Of a stretch of DNA of 64,000 nt, positions 53,515-62,789 are shown one piece after another. Both the position numbers and the translations under genes were made by a program. Origin of the DNA: Gimesia benthica (GTDB taxonomy: Bacteria; Planctomycetota; Planctomycetia; Planctomycetales; Planctomycetaceae); contig NZ_CP043930.1 in the NCBI RefSeq assembly GCF_009720525.1, positions 5,302,501 to 5,366,500 on the forward strand. The letters are read 5' to 3'. Under the pieces are notes generated by a model, which did no database searches, had not been told where the DNA came from, and saw nothing but the letters and a program-made list of their open reading frames with translations. Positions within the stretch are counted from its first letter, which is position 1; every line of letters starts with the position of its first letter.

Positions 53515-53619
53515 GCGGGTGAGACTATCTTTTGAAGGGAGGCAAACAAACAGGGGGCTTTGTGTGATCCCCGATAAACGTGTGATTTTATCGCGATTGC
53601 ATCGAACAACACAATCCGC

Positions 53620-54096
53620 TTATTCCTGGGAACTCGTTTCGTCAGAAGCGAGGCGTTCTGCCTGCTGTTGTCGCCAGCGGGCCTGATAGATAAAGTGCTC
53701 GATCTGAAACGCCTCGTAGAGTCCAGCGCGCAGCAACTCGAAGCGTTCCGGGTTCAAAGTCGTCTGTCTGGGGTCATGATACGAGGGATAGGCGTTCTCG
53801 CCAGCGGTGTTACAGACACGATCATTTAATTTTGCCTTGAACCACCAGTGCCCTCCGTCCAGCACATCCATTTGCACGTCCTGCGGATGATAGTCGTCCC
53901 GCCAGTTCCAGGTATCCAGCAGATCCAGAGCTGCAACGAAACATTCAACCTGCTCGTCAGAGGCGGGAATACGACCTTCAATCAGCCCCGCATATTCCCG
54001 GGTCCCGCGATAGCGCAGTTCTCCCTCTTTCAGACGCCAGGAATATTGGCCGCCCAGTTCCAGAGAGAACCCCAGTTCAAAACAGGGGTCGATCAT
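53620..54096 (-). CDS. unknown protein, 158 residues
   Basis: Beta-rich start (ELGFSLELGGQYSWRLKEGELRY) followed by a helical C-terminal half (ELLRAGLYEAFQIEHFIYQARWRQQQAERL). A Trp-rich segment LLDTWNWRDDYHPQDVQMDVLDGGHWWF lies in the middle. No signal peptide or membrane helix. Not recognised. It sits between two other small unknown genes in the same direction, 38 bases from the next. Confidence 0.65.
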   Translation of the reverse strand: MIDPCFELGFSLELGGQYSWRLKEGELRYRGTREYAGLIEGRIPASDEQVECFVAALDLLDTWNWRDDYHPQDVQMDVLDGGHWWFKAKLNDRVCNTAGENAYPSYHDPRQTTLNPERFELLRAGLYEAFQIEHFIYQARWRQQQAERLASDETSSQE

Positions 54097-54134
54097 GATT
54101 TATACTTTCGCGATATGTTTTTAAAATTTAGTCT

Positions 54135-54599
54135 TCACATTTTTTCAGCATGTTCCGCCAATCGCTGGTACTCGTGCAGCGGAAACTCTTTACCCCAGCG
54201 CCGGTGATAATCCCTGGCTTCAATCTGTTCGTGAATTTTCCAAAGAACCTGGTTAATCTGTTGCACGATGCGCCGGCCTGTTGTCACACCTTGCAGGAGA
54301 ATCTCACTATCTTGGCGAGAAGTTGTTTTTCCTCTAATCCCATCCGGAAACCACAGGACTTCATAGCTTGCCTTTTCATCATTTTGTCTGACTATCAGTT
54401 GTAATTCCCCCGGCTCGTCGAGGAAACAGGCTGTTGAATCCGAGGACCCACTGAGAATTGATAATGCCATCTGTGCCAGATCAAGCAGGCTGTCATGCAA
54501 ACCGGAGGCAGCACGTTCCACTGTTGTCTGACCGTCGGACAGGGAGACGATCGCCCATCCATGGTTTCGTAGCTCATAAGAGATTATAACTTGCATCAT
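54135..54599 (-). CDS. unknown protein, 154 residues
   Basis: A soluble protein beginning with VIISYELRNHGWAIVSLSDGQTTVERAASGLHDSLLDLAQMALSI and continuing with CFLDEPGELQLIVRQN and EVLWFPDG. The pattern of a strand-helix pair followed by an acidic D-E-P-G-E turn recalls small immunity-like proteins in actinobacteria and planctomycetes. The C-terminus is helical (QINQVLWKIHEQIEARDYHRRW). Function not established. First of a three-gene minus-strand run. Confidence 0.65.
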   Translation of the reverse strand: MMQVIISYELRNHGWAIVSLSDGQTTVERAASGLHDSLLDLAQMALSILSGSSDSTACFLDEPGELQLIVRQNDEKASYEVLWFPDGIRGKTTSRQDSEILLQGVTTGRRIVQQINQVLWKIHEQIEARDYHRRWGKEFPLHEYQRLAEHAEKM

Positions 54600-54790
54600 C
54601 GTTATCCGGATACAGGATTTACCTCAGACTGATTTAACTTACAAACTTAACAGGGTTTATCCAACTGGATTGCTTACGCTCAACATCCCTCTCCAGAAAA
54701 ACACGACATTCTCCTTGAATGAGCAGGCTGATGAGTTAGGATCACAAGCGTGATTCTTGAAAGCAGGCACATTCTTTCTGGAGAATGATG

Positions 54791-55219
54791 ATGGATAGAA
54801 TCGCCTTGAGTCTCATCGCCGTTCTGTTGATTGGTTTCGCCATTCTGATGGTAACTCCTCAGGATCAGAAATCAGCCAGCACGCAGACCGTGAAACTCCA
54901 GCGGCATACGATCAAACTGGAACGAGTAGAAAATGTACGCGTCACGCCAAACGGGACCCTGCGCTTTTCGCACAATAACGGAATCCACCTCCAGCAGACC
55001 CAGTACTTCATCAATCTCTACGCTGGTAATGTGACAGTGGTCCAGGACGCTGAGTTCGCCCGGGATCGAATTCAACTCACCGATACCCTTGTCGGCGGCC
55101 TGCAGATTACCCTGTCCCGTTCTCACGCATTGGATTTGGAAGAGTACACCGCCTCCGAAGATGATCTGGTTCACACAATCAGTAAGTCTGTGATTGAAAC
55201 GTCTGCGGAAAATCGTTGA
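54791..55219 (+). CDS. membrane-anchored protein of unknown function
   Basis: 142 residues. Three ATGs lie in a row (54785, 54788, 54791); the last has GGAGA six bases upstream. A single N-terminal helix (RIALSLIAVLLIGFAILMV) anchors a beta-rich domain (TIKLERVENVRVTPNGTLRFSHN, NLYAGNVTVVQDAEFARDRIQLTD). No recognised family. Isolated on the plus strand. Confidence 0.6.
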   Translation: MDRIALSLIAVLLIGFAILMVTPQDQKSASTQTVKLQRHTIKLERVENVRVTPNGTLRFSHNNGIHLQQTQYFINLYAGNVTVVQDAEFARDRIQLTDTLVGGLQITLSRSHALDLEEYTASEDDLVHTISKSVIETSAENR

Positions 55220-55338
55220 GCACCTGACGGGTAACGCAGAATTTGTTATTCTTGCACGATGGGTTTAGTGATAGAGCTCTCTAGAGTCGCTTGCAGGCTA
55301 ATGATGCCTGCTGCAGCTTTTTATACCTGCAATTCACT

Positions 55339-56037
55339 TCATCCCTTGACCAGGCCCAGCGAACGCAATCCTCGTTTGAGGGGCCGTACCCATTGCGAGA
55401 TGAAGTAAAACTTGAGTGCCCCTTTGAGATTGTAACGCCAGACCAGTTCTTCCTCATCCAGGAAATAAGCGTCTGAGTGTTTGACGAGTTGTTCGGCCTG
55501 TTTTTTTCGGATTTCAAAATAGCCAGCCACAGGATTGTCCGCCTCGAAAGGCTCGATCGCAATTTCCTCCAGCCGCGCCTGGTGTTTCTGATACAGGGCC
55601 TCGAACTCGTAGTTGGACCAGGTCGACTGTTCTACCACGCCGGAAATGTCCTGCGACCCAATCTCGTTGGTGGTAGCCAGTACGCGTCCATCGGTTGACT
55701 TAGTGAAGAACCAGATCGCTTTGTTCGGTATATTCAGGATCGTGCCACCACTGACAGTGGCGATCGTTGAGCAGTCGGGTGTGGTCCAGAAGTCAAAACG
55801 CACTTTATACATCTGGGCTTTGCCAAAATGACAGAGGCAGCCATGATCAAAGCCGAGCCGGAAGGCTTCGCTATTCGCTTTGGTTGCAGCATGGACGGGG
55901 GGATATTCCTGACCCGGATCTGGAAAGTAGAAGGGTTGGATCGACTGCTTCTCCCAGAGGCAGACCCCCACGATCATAATGAAAAAGCCACCCAGCAGGA
56001 TGCCGATTGCGGCCAGCGTTAACAGAAAGTCGTCCAT
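55339..56037 (-). CDS. membrane-anchored protein of unknown function
   Basis: 232 residues from ATG 56037; the in-frame start at 56067 is less likely. An N-terminal helix (FLLTLAAIGILLGGFFIMIVGVCLW) anchors it. The body has AFRLGFDHGCLCHFGKAQMYKVRFDFW, ATVSGGTILNIPNKAIWFFTKSTDGRVLATT and a charged C-terminal helix region (EELVWRYNLKGALKFYF). No catalytic motif known to me. Function unknown. Confidence 0.65.
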   Translation of the reverse strand: MDDFLLTLAAIGILLGGFFIMIVGVCLWEKQSIQPFYFPDPGQEYPPVHAATKANSEAFRLGFDHGCLCHFGKAQMYKVRFDFWTTPDCSTIATVSGGTILNIPNKAIWFFTKSTDGRVLATTNEIGSQDISGVVEQSTWSNYEFEALYQKHQARLEEIAIEPFEADNPVAGYFEIRKKQAEQLVKHSDAYFLDEEELVWRYNLKGALKFYFISQWVRPLKRGLRSLGLVKG

Positions 56038-56109
56038 CACCCTCGCTCCCCGGAATGAACCAGTCATTGTTCAGCAACAGCTTATACCGTTGCAGACTGG
56101 TATCAAATG

Positions 56110-56146
56110 AAAAAAGGACATCGAATCAATGATTCGATGTCCTTTT
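56110..56146 (-). terminator. intrinsic terminator downstream of tRNA-Asp
   Basis: A perfect 16-bp stem (56112-56127 with 56131-56146, loop AAT) followed on the minus strand by a run of about six Ts. It lies 19 bases after the tRNA 3' end and would end its transcript. Confidence 0.88.
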
Positions 56147-56164
56147 ACAGTTTTAACCAAAAAG

Positions 56165-56238
<74 letters not shown>

Positions 56239-56254
56239 TTTCAGGTGGTCGGAA

Positions 56255-56283
56255 ATGATAGGCGATCATTTTGGTGATTGCCA
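56255..56283 (-). promoter_or_regulatory. candidate promoter of tRNA-Asp
   Basis: Minus-strand TGGCAA (56278-56283), 17-base spacer and TATCAT (56255-56260), 16 bases from the tRNA start. The -35 matches consensus at 3/6 and the -10 at 5/6. Weak evidence. Confidence 0.35.
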
Positions 56284-56506
56284 CTCATTCGACACAAAAT
56301 TCGTGAGAATGTTCGAAAATTTTCTCACAAAACTGAAATGCAAACTTTCTGAGTCAGCTTTCAGGTTCGTCTCAATATAACGCGACTTTTGGTGGTCGGC
56401 AAGTCTCATGAGAGTCGTATCTTAGGAATCGGAATTCTTACCCGCACGCATCACAAAATCCTGCCGGGAATCGACCAGAATCTGAAAGTTCCAGCCCACC
56501 GGAAGG

Positions 56507-57706
56507 TCAGCCTGTGATAGTTGTGCGGTAAAAATCATTTGCAGCGGCAACGCTGGCCCCGGGGGTCAGCTCGTAACCCGCCTGCAGCAGACAGAGTTCC
56601 AGAGCCGAGAGGAACTGCAGCACGTTCGTATTACAGCTGCTTTCGCCCATCAGACCAATCCGCCATGTTTTGCCCTTCATGGGGCCCAGGCCTCCACCGA
56701 TCTCAATTCCGAACCATTTCAGCAGTTGACCGCGGATGGTCGCATCGTCGATGCCATCCGGAATTTTGACGGCGTTCAGCATCGGTAACTGGTGATCTTC
56801 CGCAACGGCGAATTCAACTCCGATCGCCTTCAGACCTGCTTTGAGGGCACAGTGATTGGAGTAATGCCGCGAAAAGCGGTTTTCGAGGCCTTCTTCGAGG
56901 ACGAGCCGCAGCGCCTGATGCAGGCCGTAATTCATGTTAATCGGTGCAGTATGGTGATAGGCTCGCGAATCTCCCCAGTAAGAACGAACCATCGACATAT
57001 CCAGGTACCAGCTGGAGACCTTGGTCTTGCGGGCATCCATGGCGGCGACGGCACGTGAGCTGAAGGTCACCGGTGCCAGTCCGGGAGGACAGCTCAGACA
57101 TTTCTGAGTGCCGCTGTAGGCAGCGTCGATGTTCCATTCATCCACTTTGACGGGCATCCCTCCGAGTGAGGTCACACAGTCGACCAGCAACAGAGCATCG
57201 GCTTCGTGGACTGCTTCCGAAATCTCTTTCAGCGGCTGAGCCGCTCCCGTGGATGTTTCCGCATGGACGATTCCCAGGACCTTCGGCTTTTCTTTCTCCA
57301 GAACTTCTTTGATCTCTTCGACTGAAAAGACTTCTCCGAACGGGCGTTCGATCTGAACAACTTCAGCTCCAATCCGCCCCGCCACATCCGCCATACGTCC
57401 GCCGAAGACGCCGTTGGTGCAGACCACGATCTTGTCGCCCGCTTCGAGCAGGTTCACCACACAGGCTTCCATCCCGGAGCTGCCGGTCCCGCTGACTGCG
57501 AGCGTCAGTTCGTTCCGCGTCTGGAAGATTTCCCGCAGCATGTCCTGCACTTCGTCCATGACTTTCAGGAAGTAGGGATCCAGGTGGCCCACAGTCGGTG
57601 CGCCCAGTGCGGCCAGCACACTGGCAGAAACATCACTGGGGCCAGGGCCCATCAGAGTGCGACGGGGAGGATGGACGGGAGGATGCTGGTGATGTTCGAT
57701 ACTCAT
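56507..57706 (-). CDS. alanine/serine--glyoxylate aminotransferase family protein
   Basis: 399 residues. PLP fold-type I, class [19 protein letters not shown] at the start, [55 protein letters not shown], and the PLP Lys202 in [30 protein letters not shown] holds the PLP-binding Asp. It transfers an amino group from alanine or serine to glyoxylate, linking glycine, serine and photorespiratory-type glycolate metabolism. The substrate preference cannot be decided. The isochorismatase-like gene lies upstream in the same direction. Confidence 0.92.
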   Translation of the reverse strand: MSIEHHQHPPVHPPRRTLMGPGPSDVSASVLAALGAPTVGHLDPYFLKVMDEVQDMLREIFQTRNELTLAVSGTGSSGMEACVVNLLEAGDKIVVCTNGVFGGRMADVAGRIGAEVVQIERPFGEVFSVEEIKEVLEKEKPKVLGIVHAETSTGAAQPLKEISEAVHEADALLLVDCVTSLGGMPVKVDEWNIDAAYSGTQKCLSCPPGLAPVTFSSRAVAAMDARKTKVSSWYLDMSMVRSYWGDSRAYHHTAPINMNYGLHQALRLVLEEGLENRFSRHYSNHCALKAGLKAIGVEFAVAEDHQLPMLNAVKIPDGIDDATIRGQLLKWFGIEIGGGLGPMKGKTWRIGLMGESSCNTNVLQFLSALELCLLQAGYELTPGASVAAANDFYRTTITG

Positions 57707-57771
57707 GATTGGTACTCGTTCTGGTTAAATGGAACGCGGTCAGGTCTCTTAACGACGATACTCCAGGTGAC

Positions 57772-58356
57772 TCATTTTTTTCCAGTCACCAGGCGACTTA
57801 TCTGTTTAAATTCATCGGTGCCTGCCACCTCGCACCATTCAAACAGAATTGATTCAGTGGTAGTAATGCTGGCTCCCGAATTCTCCATCCGCTTGAGGGC
57901 AATTTCCCAGTCGAGCTGATTCCGGCTCGCGACTGCATCGACGGGGATTGTCACGCGATATCCCAGCGCGAGCAGATCGAGGGCCGTCTGCTGCACACAG
58001 ATATGTGCCTCAATGCCGGTCAGCACGACTTTGGTTCTGCTGTCAGCCATGTTGGCAGCAGCGCTCCAGCCCAGACACTCGCTGGCACTGAAATGGAGTT
58101 TTTCCTGCGGAGCAGGCAGCATCTCTGCCAGCTCGGGAACCGTCGGTCCCAGCCCCTTGGGATATTGCTCACTGCAGCTTAATGGTATCTCAAACAGCCG
58201 GGCTGCCTGGATCAGTTGCTGAATGCGTGCCACCAGTTGATCCCCCTGGGGAATGACGGGCAGCAGTTTTTCCTGAACGTCCACGACGACCAGACGGCAT
58301 TCCTGATGCGATAGCAGATCGATACTGCGGGGAAAAGAACGGGCTGATTCTGTCAT
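57772..58356 (-). CDS. isochorismatase-like cysteine hydrolase
   Basis: 194 residues. The triad is Asp26 in RLVVVDVQEKL, Lys86 in EKLHFSASE and Cys120 in GIEAHICVQQT. ALDLLALGYRVTIPVDAVASRN completes the fold. Members hydrolyse amides or isochorismate-like enol ethers, as in nicotinamidase or ureidoacrylate hydrolase. The substrate is unknown. It is 66 bases upstream of the aminotransferase gene on the same strand. Confidence 0.9.
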   Translation of the reverse strand: MTESARSFPRSIDLLSHQECRLVVVDVQEKLLPVIPQGDQLVARIQQLIQAARLFEIPLSCSEQYPKGLGPTVPELAEMLPAPQEKLHFSASECLGWSAAANMADSRTKVVLTGIEAHICVQQTALDLLALGYRVTIPVDAVASRNQLDWEIALKRMENSGASITTTESILFEWCEVAGTDEFKQISRLVTGKK

Positions 58357-58507
58357 GAACGGACCTGACTGGCGTTAAACAGGCGGAGCAGAAATTGGAA
58401 AGCCAGCCGGTAGAAATCCCGACTCCACTTTCGGATCAAGTCCTGCGCTGGTAAAATTCAGAGTTGAAAAGTGTACCCTAACAAAATCCCGATCTGTAGT
58501 GAAGCAT

Positions 58508-59647
58508 ATGACTCATCAGAAATCGTTCACGTCGATTGTCCCCAGTCAGGTCTGCCTGTCAGTTGTCTTGATGCTGCTGTTAAGTGTCAGTTCTCACGTG
58601 GTCATCGCCCAGCAACAACAGCAGCGGAAATCGAAAAAAACCTCAGGTGTCGTGGCCAGTTCAGACCTGGGGGAATTTGGAGACGTTCAGATTTTTAAGC
58701 GGAGTAAGGTGATCTTACCGGCAAATCTTTCCGGAACGATGCTGGATCGCGTACATCAGGGCTTTGTTCCCGGCAAGAAATCAATTTGGATGCAGGATCG
58801 GCTGGCAGAAATCGAACAGGCCCAGAAGGAGAAGGAAAAGCAAGCGGAAGAAGCAGCACAGATACGCTTGTTGAAACAGTTCGTGGATGAACTCGTGTTG
58901 ATCACACCAGGCAAGGGGAAGTTTCCGAAATCTTTCAAGATGGGCTCTGAGAATGGAGAGCCATCTGAAAAGCCTGTACATGAAGTGACCTTCACCGAAG
59001 ATTTCTGGATTTCAAAATACGAAGTTCCTCAGAATCTATATGAAGCCATCATGGGCCGTAATCCGAGTCGCTGGAAAGGCCCCCGCAATTCCGCGGAAAT
59101 GTTCGACTGGAAGACCGCCAATGTGTTCTGTGATCAGCTGACACTTCAGCTCCGTAAGCATAGACTGATCAGGAAAGATCAAATGATCCGCCTGCCCACC
59201 GAAGCAGAGTGGGAATACTGCTGTCGGGCCGGCACCGACACTGCCTACAGCTTCGGAGATCAGGCTCAAAAACCGGGTGAAATGGGAAAAGAAGCCAGTC
59301 TACTCGATCCCTATGCCTGGCATACCGGAAATGCAGCCGGCAATGATCCTCCCGTCGGGGCACTCAAACCAAATCCCTGGGGGCTGTACGACATGCACGG
59401 CTATCTCTGGGAGTTCGTTGCCGATCCCTGGCACGATGATTATCAGGATGCGCCCACGGATGGCAGCGTGTGGGATACGATGCAAGAGAATCCACACCGC
59501 ATTGCCCGGGGCGGCGCCTGGACAGATCGCTATGACCGGCTGCGATCCGCTTATCGGGCGAAGATCACACCCGAAACAATCAGTCCTGCACTCGGTTTAC
59601 GCTGCGTAAAAGCCAGAAATGCAAAAGTGAAAAAATTGGAAAACTAG
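58508..59647 (+). CDS. formylglycine-fold (SUMF1/FGE-type) secreted protein lacking the catalytic cysteines
   Basis: 379 residues from ATG 58508 (an in-frame GTG at 58499 is an alternative). A signal peptide (about 1-35) is followed by a Gln/Lys-rich linker and short coiled coil (EIEQAQKEKEKQAEEAAQIRL). The FGE-type domain (about 125-375) has FWISKYEVPQNLYEAIMG, RLPTEAEWEYCCRAGTDTAYSFGD, GLYDMHGYLWEF and ARGGAWTDRYDRLRSAYR, ending GLRCVKA. True FGE enzymes carry two Cys in the stretch before the R-S-A-x-R position; none is there (TDRYDRL). It is therefore unlikely to activate the sulfatase by the known mechanism. Confidence 0.87.
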   Translation: MTHQKSFTSIVPSQVCLSVVLMLLLSVSSHVVIAQQQQQRKSKKTSGVVASSDLGEFGDVQIFKRSKVILPANLSGTMLDRVHQGFVPGKKSIWMQDRLAEIEQAQKEKEKQAEEAAQIRLLKQFVDELVLITPGKGKFPKSFKMGSENGEPSEKPVHEVTFTEDFWISKYEVPQNLYEAIMGRNPSRWKGPRNSAEMFDWKTANVFCDQLTLQLRKHRLIRKDQMIRLPTEAEWEYCCRAGTDTAYSFGDQAQKPGEMGKEASLLDPYAWHTGNAAGNDPPVGALKPNPWGLYDMHGYLWEFVADPWHDDYQDAPTDGSVWDTMQENPHRIARGGAWTDRYDRLRSAYRAKITPETISPALGLRCVKARNAKVKKLEN

Positions 59648-59830
59648 TCCCTGCGAATTGCAGGGGCACTGCAGCGGTGATACCCTTTTAATTAATTCAG
59701 ATAGCAGGCAAAGAAGAAAATCGAAGTTTTGCTTCAGGGCAGGTTCCTGCCTGGGTCTGGTCCGGCGGTCCGTATCCATTCGTTTCTGTAATTTTAGAAG
59801 TAAGTAATTAGGCGAGAAAGTTGATCTCCC

Positions 59831-61531
59831 ATGAGTTCAGAACAACCTTCAACTGAAGAAATCAAAACCAGCGAAGCGTCTGCAGAAATTCAGGCCTCTT
59901 CCGAACAGCAGCAGCCAGCCGAAAGCCAGCCTGCTGAACAGCAGGAAACAGAGTCTGCATCTGCAGGACAGGCTTCCGCTTCAGCAGAACCTGCTGCTGC
60001 GGAAAGCGAAGCCGCCAAGCCGGAACGCAAAGTTCAGTTGAATCCAAAAGTGGATCCCGCGCAGTTCAAAGCCATTCCTTCAGCTGGCGCCACACCAAGT
60101 GCACCCGTTAAAAAAGACGATGCTGAAGCTCAAGCTGAAGAAGAAGTCGAAGTGACTCAGGAACAGCTCCAGGAAGCAGCCATGATGCAGATTGCAGAAT
60201 CTGCTAAACCGGTCGATATTCCGGATGACGTCGATGACCTCGGCGATGATCTGGAAGCGGAACTGGCAGCAGCCCTCTCCGGTCAGGGCGCACAGGAACT
60301 TCCCAAGTCATACAGCGAAGAAGAAGCTGCCGCAGACGCCGCCGTTGAAAAACCTGCCACAACTTCAGGCAGTTCGGAAGAAGGACTGGCGGAAGGCGAT
60401 CGACTCAAGGGAATTGTGGAATCGATTAACAACGACGATGTCTTCATCGATCTGGGAAGCCGGGCACTCGGAACTCCCGGCATTGTTCCCCTGCGACAGT
60501 TCGGCGATAAAACCCCCGAAATCGGACAGGAAGTCGAAGTCAAAGTCACCGCAGTCAAAGAAGCTGAAGGCCTGATTCAACTCTCCCTGCCTCGCGGACA
60601 TCACAAACCTGCCGGAGACTGGGATGCTGTCGCCGTCGGACAGGTGGTGGAATGCGTCGTCAACAAATCGAACAAAGGCGGCCTGGAAGTCAATGTCGGC
60701 AGCCTGCGAGGATTTTTGCCCGCCAGCCAGGCCGATCTGTATTTCGTGGGCGACCTCGAACCGTTTGTAGGTCAGAAGCTGACCGTGCAGATCACCGAAG
60801 TGAATCCCAAGAAACGCAACCTGGTAGTCAGCCGTCGCAAGTATCTCGAATCAGAACGCGAAGAAATTCAGAAGGAACTCTGGGAGAAACTGGCCATTGG
60901 TCAGGAGCTGACCGGAACCGTGAAGAATATCAAGGACTACGGTGCTTTCGTCGATCTGGGGGGCATCGATGGCTTCCTGCACATCGGCGAGATCAGCTGG
61001 AATCGCATCAAGCATCCCAAAGATGCGCTCAGCGAAATGCAGAAGATCAATGTCAAGATCCTCAAGATTGATAAGGAAAAGAACCGCATCAGTCTGGGCA
61101 TGAAACAACTCCAGCAGGATCCCTGGCAACTGGCTGAAGATCGCTATGCCACTGGTTCAACAGTTACCGGTAAAGTAACACGTACGACAGATTTTGGTGC
61201 TTTCGTCGAACTGGAACCGGGACTCGAAGGGCTCGTTCACATCAGTGAGCTCGACCATCGTCGGGTCAAACGCGTTACCGAAGTGCTGACGACAGGCCAG
61301 GAGACGTCCGCGAAAGTGCTGGAAGTCGATCCGAACCGCAAGCGGATCAGCCTTTCACTGAAAGCGTTGACCGAGAAACCGGAAGACGCTGTTGAAGCAC
61401 GGGCAGAAGAATCACAGCCTGCCTACGAGCGGAAACGCAAAGGTCCGCTGCTGGGAGGCAATGCCGACGAAACTAATTCTGGTTCAGGCGGCGGTGGTGG
61501 CCTGTTCGGTAATCCGGATGACTATAAATAA
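59831..61531 (+). CDS. rpsA: 30S ribosomal protein S1 with long acidic N-terminal extension
   Basis: 566 residues. The N-terminal ~180 residues are low-complexity Ala/Glu/Gln/Ser-rich and acidic (many EQ, SE and AEE units) and not part of any S1 motif. Four S1 domains follow at about 185-255, 265-345, 352-425 and 437-510. The third and fourth carry the typical LTGTVKNIKDYGAFVDLGGIDGFLHI and VTGKVTRTTDFGAFVELEPGLEGLVHI. The C-terminal tail is basic then Gly-rich. S1 binds mRNA and helps translation initiation; typical bacterial S1 has four to six domains with a short N-terminus. A strong terminator follows. Confidence 0.92.
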   Translation: MSSEQPSTEEIKTSEASAEIQASSEQQQPAESQPAEQQETESASAGQASASAEPAAAESEAAKPERKVQLNPKVDPAQFKAIPSAGATPSAPVKKDDAEAQAEEEVEVTQEQLQEAAMMQIAESAKPVDIPDDVDDLGDDLEAELAAALSGQGAQELPKSYSEEEAAADAAVEKPATTSGSSEEGLAEGDRLKGIVESINNDDVFIDLGSRALGTPGIVPLRQFGDKTPEIGQEVEVKVTAVKEAEGLIQLSLPRGHHKPAGDWDAVAVGQVVECVVNKSNKGGLEVNVGSLRGFLPASQADLYFVGDLEPFVGQKLTVQITEVNPKKRNLVVSRRKYLESEREEIQKELWEKLAIGQELTGTVKNIKDYGAFVDLGGIDGFLHIGEISWNRIKHPKDALSEMQKINVKILKIDKEKNRISLGMKQLQQDPWQLAEDRYATGSTVTGKVTRTTDFGAFVELEPGLEGLVHISELDHRRVKRVTEVLTTGQETSAKVLEVDPNRKRISLSLKALTEKPEDAVEARAEESQPAYERKRKGPLLGGNADETNSGSGGGGGLFGNPDDYK

Positions 61532-61558
61532 GTCATTCCCGCAAAGTTAAGTCAAATG

Positions 61559-61602
61559 AAAACGCCGTCTGGTCTTTAATCGAACAGACGGCGTTTTTTG
61601 TT
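61559..61602 (+). terminator. intrinsic terminator, rpsA
   Basis: A 13-bp stem (61559-61571 with 61585-61597), 13-base loop, and a run of six Ts (61594-61599). It lies 28 bases after the S1 stop. The minus-strand isomerase-like gene is convergent beyond it. Confidence 0.88.
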
Positions 61603-61645
61603 TCAAATGACTTCGGCTCGATTTGAAGCGTTGAGTCGATGTCGC

Positions 61646-62392
61646 TCAGATCACGACTGATTCGAGCAGCATTCGCAGCTTGCGCAGTTCCAGAGCACGA
61701 TCCACACCATTCAGAAGTGAGGGCAGCAGTTCTACTGACAGGAACTGGTTATAGTTTTGACGCTCCAGCATGCTGATCATTCTGCTGTAGTCAATTTCTC
61801 CCAGTCCCACCGGGACCTGTACCTGATCGCTGGTGGAGTCTCGCAGGTGCACATGGCAGACATAGGGGAACACCATGTCGTAGGATGTATTGCTATAGGG
61901 ACCGCAGGTGTAATAGCTGGGGTCCAGAGTCAGACCCAGGCCTTTGACGGACTGGCAGAGTTCTGTTGCCGTGCGCGGGTCTTCTGTAAGTTGACCGGTT
62001 TTGGTTTTGATAGACAGTCTGATACCGTCACGACTGGCGATCTTCAACAGCGCTTTCAGACGATCAATTTCCGAGTTGAAAGGCGTCCCCAGCGGAGAAG
62101 CGGGGATTGTGATCTGTGCGATCCGCAGTTGTTTGGCGGCTTTGCACAACGACTGGAAGGCCGTCGGTTCGATATCGTTTTCCAGACAGAAGGCGATCGG
62201 CGTTAAGCGGGTCGCTTCCCGGAAACGTGAATAAAAATCCTCTGGCGATCGAGAGACCTCTGATGGTTTCAGGTGATCACTCTCTTCGTCCATCCAGATC
62301 TCGATCTTATCGTATTCCAGATCCGTCAGACGTTCACAACTGACTTCAAACGATTCATCTGAAAAACAACGTGATGATGCAGCTACAAACAC
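61646..62392 (-). CDS. sugar phosphate isomerase/epimerase-type TIM barrel protein
   Basis: 248 residues from GTG 62392, with a perfect-spaced AAGGGAG eight bases upstream, preferred over an in-frame TTG at 62422. The start VFVAASSRCFSDESFEVSCERLTDLEYDKIEIWMDEES and the body LGLTLDPSYYTCGPY, VCHVHLRDSTSDQVQVPVGLGEIDYSRMISML match the xylose isomerase-like TIM barrel family with metal ligands Glu, Asp and His (HVHLRD). It may act on a sugar or inositol. The substrate is unknown. No operon partner. Confidence 0.88.
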   Translation of the reverse strand: MFVAASSRCFSDESFEVSCERLTDLEYDKIEIWMDEESDHLKPSEVSRSPEDFYSRFREATRLTPIAFCLENDIEPTAFQSLCKAAKQLRIAQITIPASPLGTPFNSEIDRLKALLKIASRDGIRLSIKTKTGQLTEDPRTATELCQSVKGLGLTLDPSYYTCGPYSNTSYDMVFPYVCHVHLRDSTSDQVQVPVGLGEIDYSRMISMLERQNYNQFLSVELLPSLLNGVDRALELRKLRMLLESVVI

Positions 62393-62789
62393 GCCGAACA
62401 CTCCCTTGTTGGCAAAGAACAAAGCGAAATGAGCACTCCGTCACTGACGATGGTCTTGCCTGAAAACTCAAACTTGTAAATGACCCAGACTCTCTATCTT
62501 CCATAGGGGCTGATAGAGAGTAGGAAACTGTGATAATTTATCCCGGTTTTGACGATTCTGCAAGGTCGATCAGATTTGAATATTACACTGGTTTTCCAAT
62601 TCTTGGGGATTTTAACTATTGTTTGGCACACGTTGGCCGATAAAAGAAGTAAGTCATTTGCTGGCGCATATCCTGTATCTCTCTCTCAGGTCGCCGGCAG
62701 CAGCTTTCGCAGCAGGTAACAAATTGATCATAGACTGAGTGAAAATTGAGTTTCGCTCAAAACAGGAAACCAGGGGGGAAAGGAAGCCA
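62393..62789. other. intergenic region with inverted repeat
   Basis: No gene with a start signal. It contains a perfect 10-base inverted repeat (separate entry), several AT-rich tracts, and ends with a purine-rich ribosome binding site for the lipoprotein gene. TTTTGACGATTCTG near 62549 resembles a -35 element, but no matching -10 is clear. Confidence 0.5.
62489..62521. repeat. 10-base perfect inverted repeat, 13-base spacer
   Basis: ACTCTCTATC at 62489-62498 and GATAGAGAGT at 62512-62521 are exact inverse complements. There is no T-tract on either side, so it is more likely an operator or RNA hairpin than a terminator. Confidence 0.7.

Noticed and set aside
59649..59665. CCCTGC/GCAGGG hairpin after the formylglycine-fold gene as terminator
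   Set aside because: Only six pairs and no T-tract.
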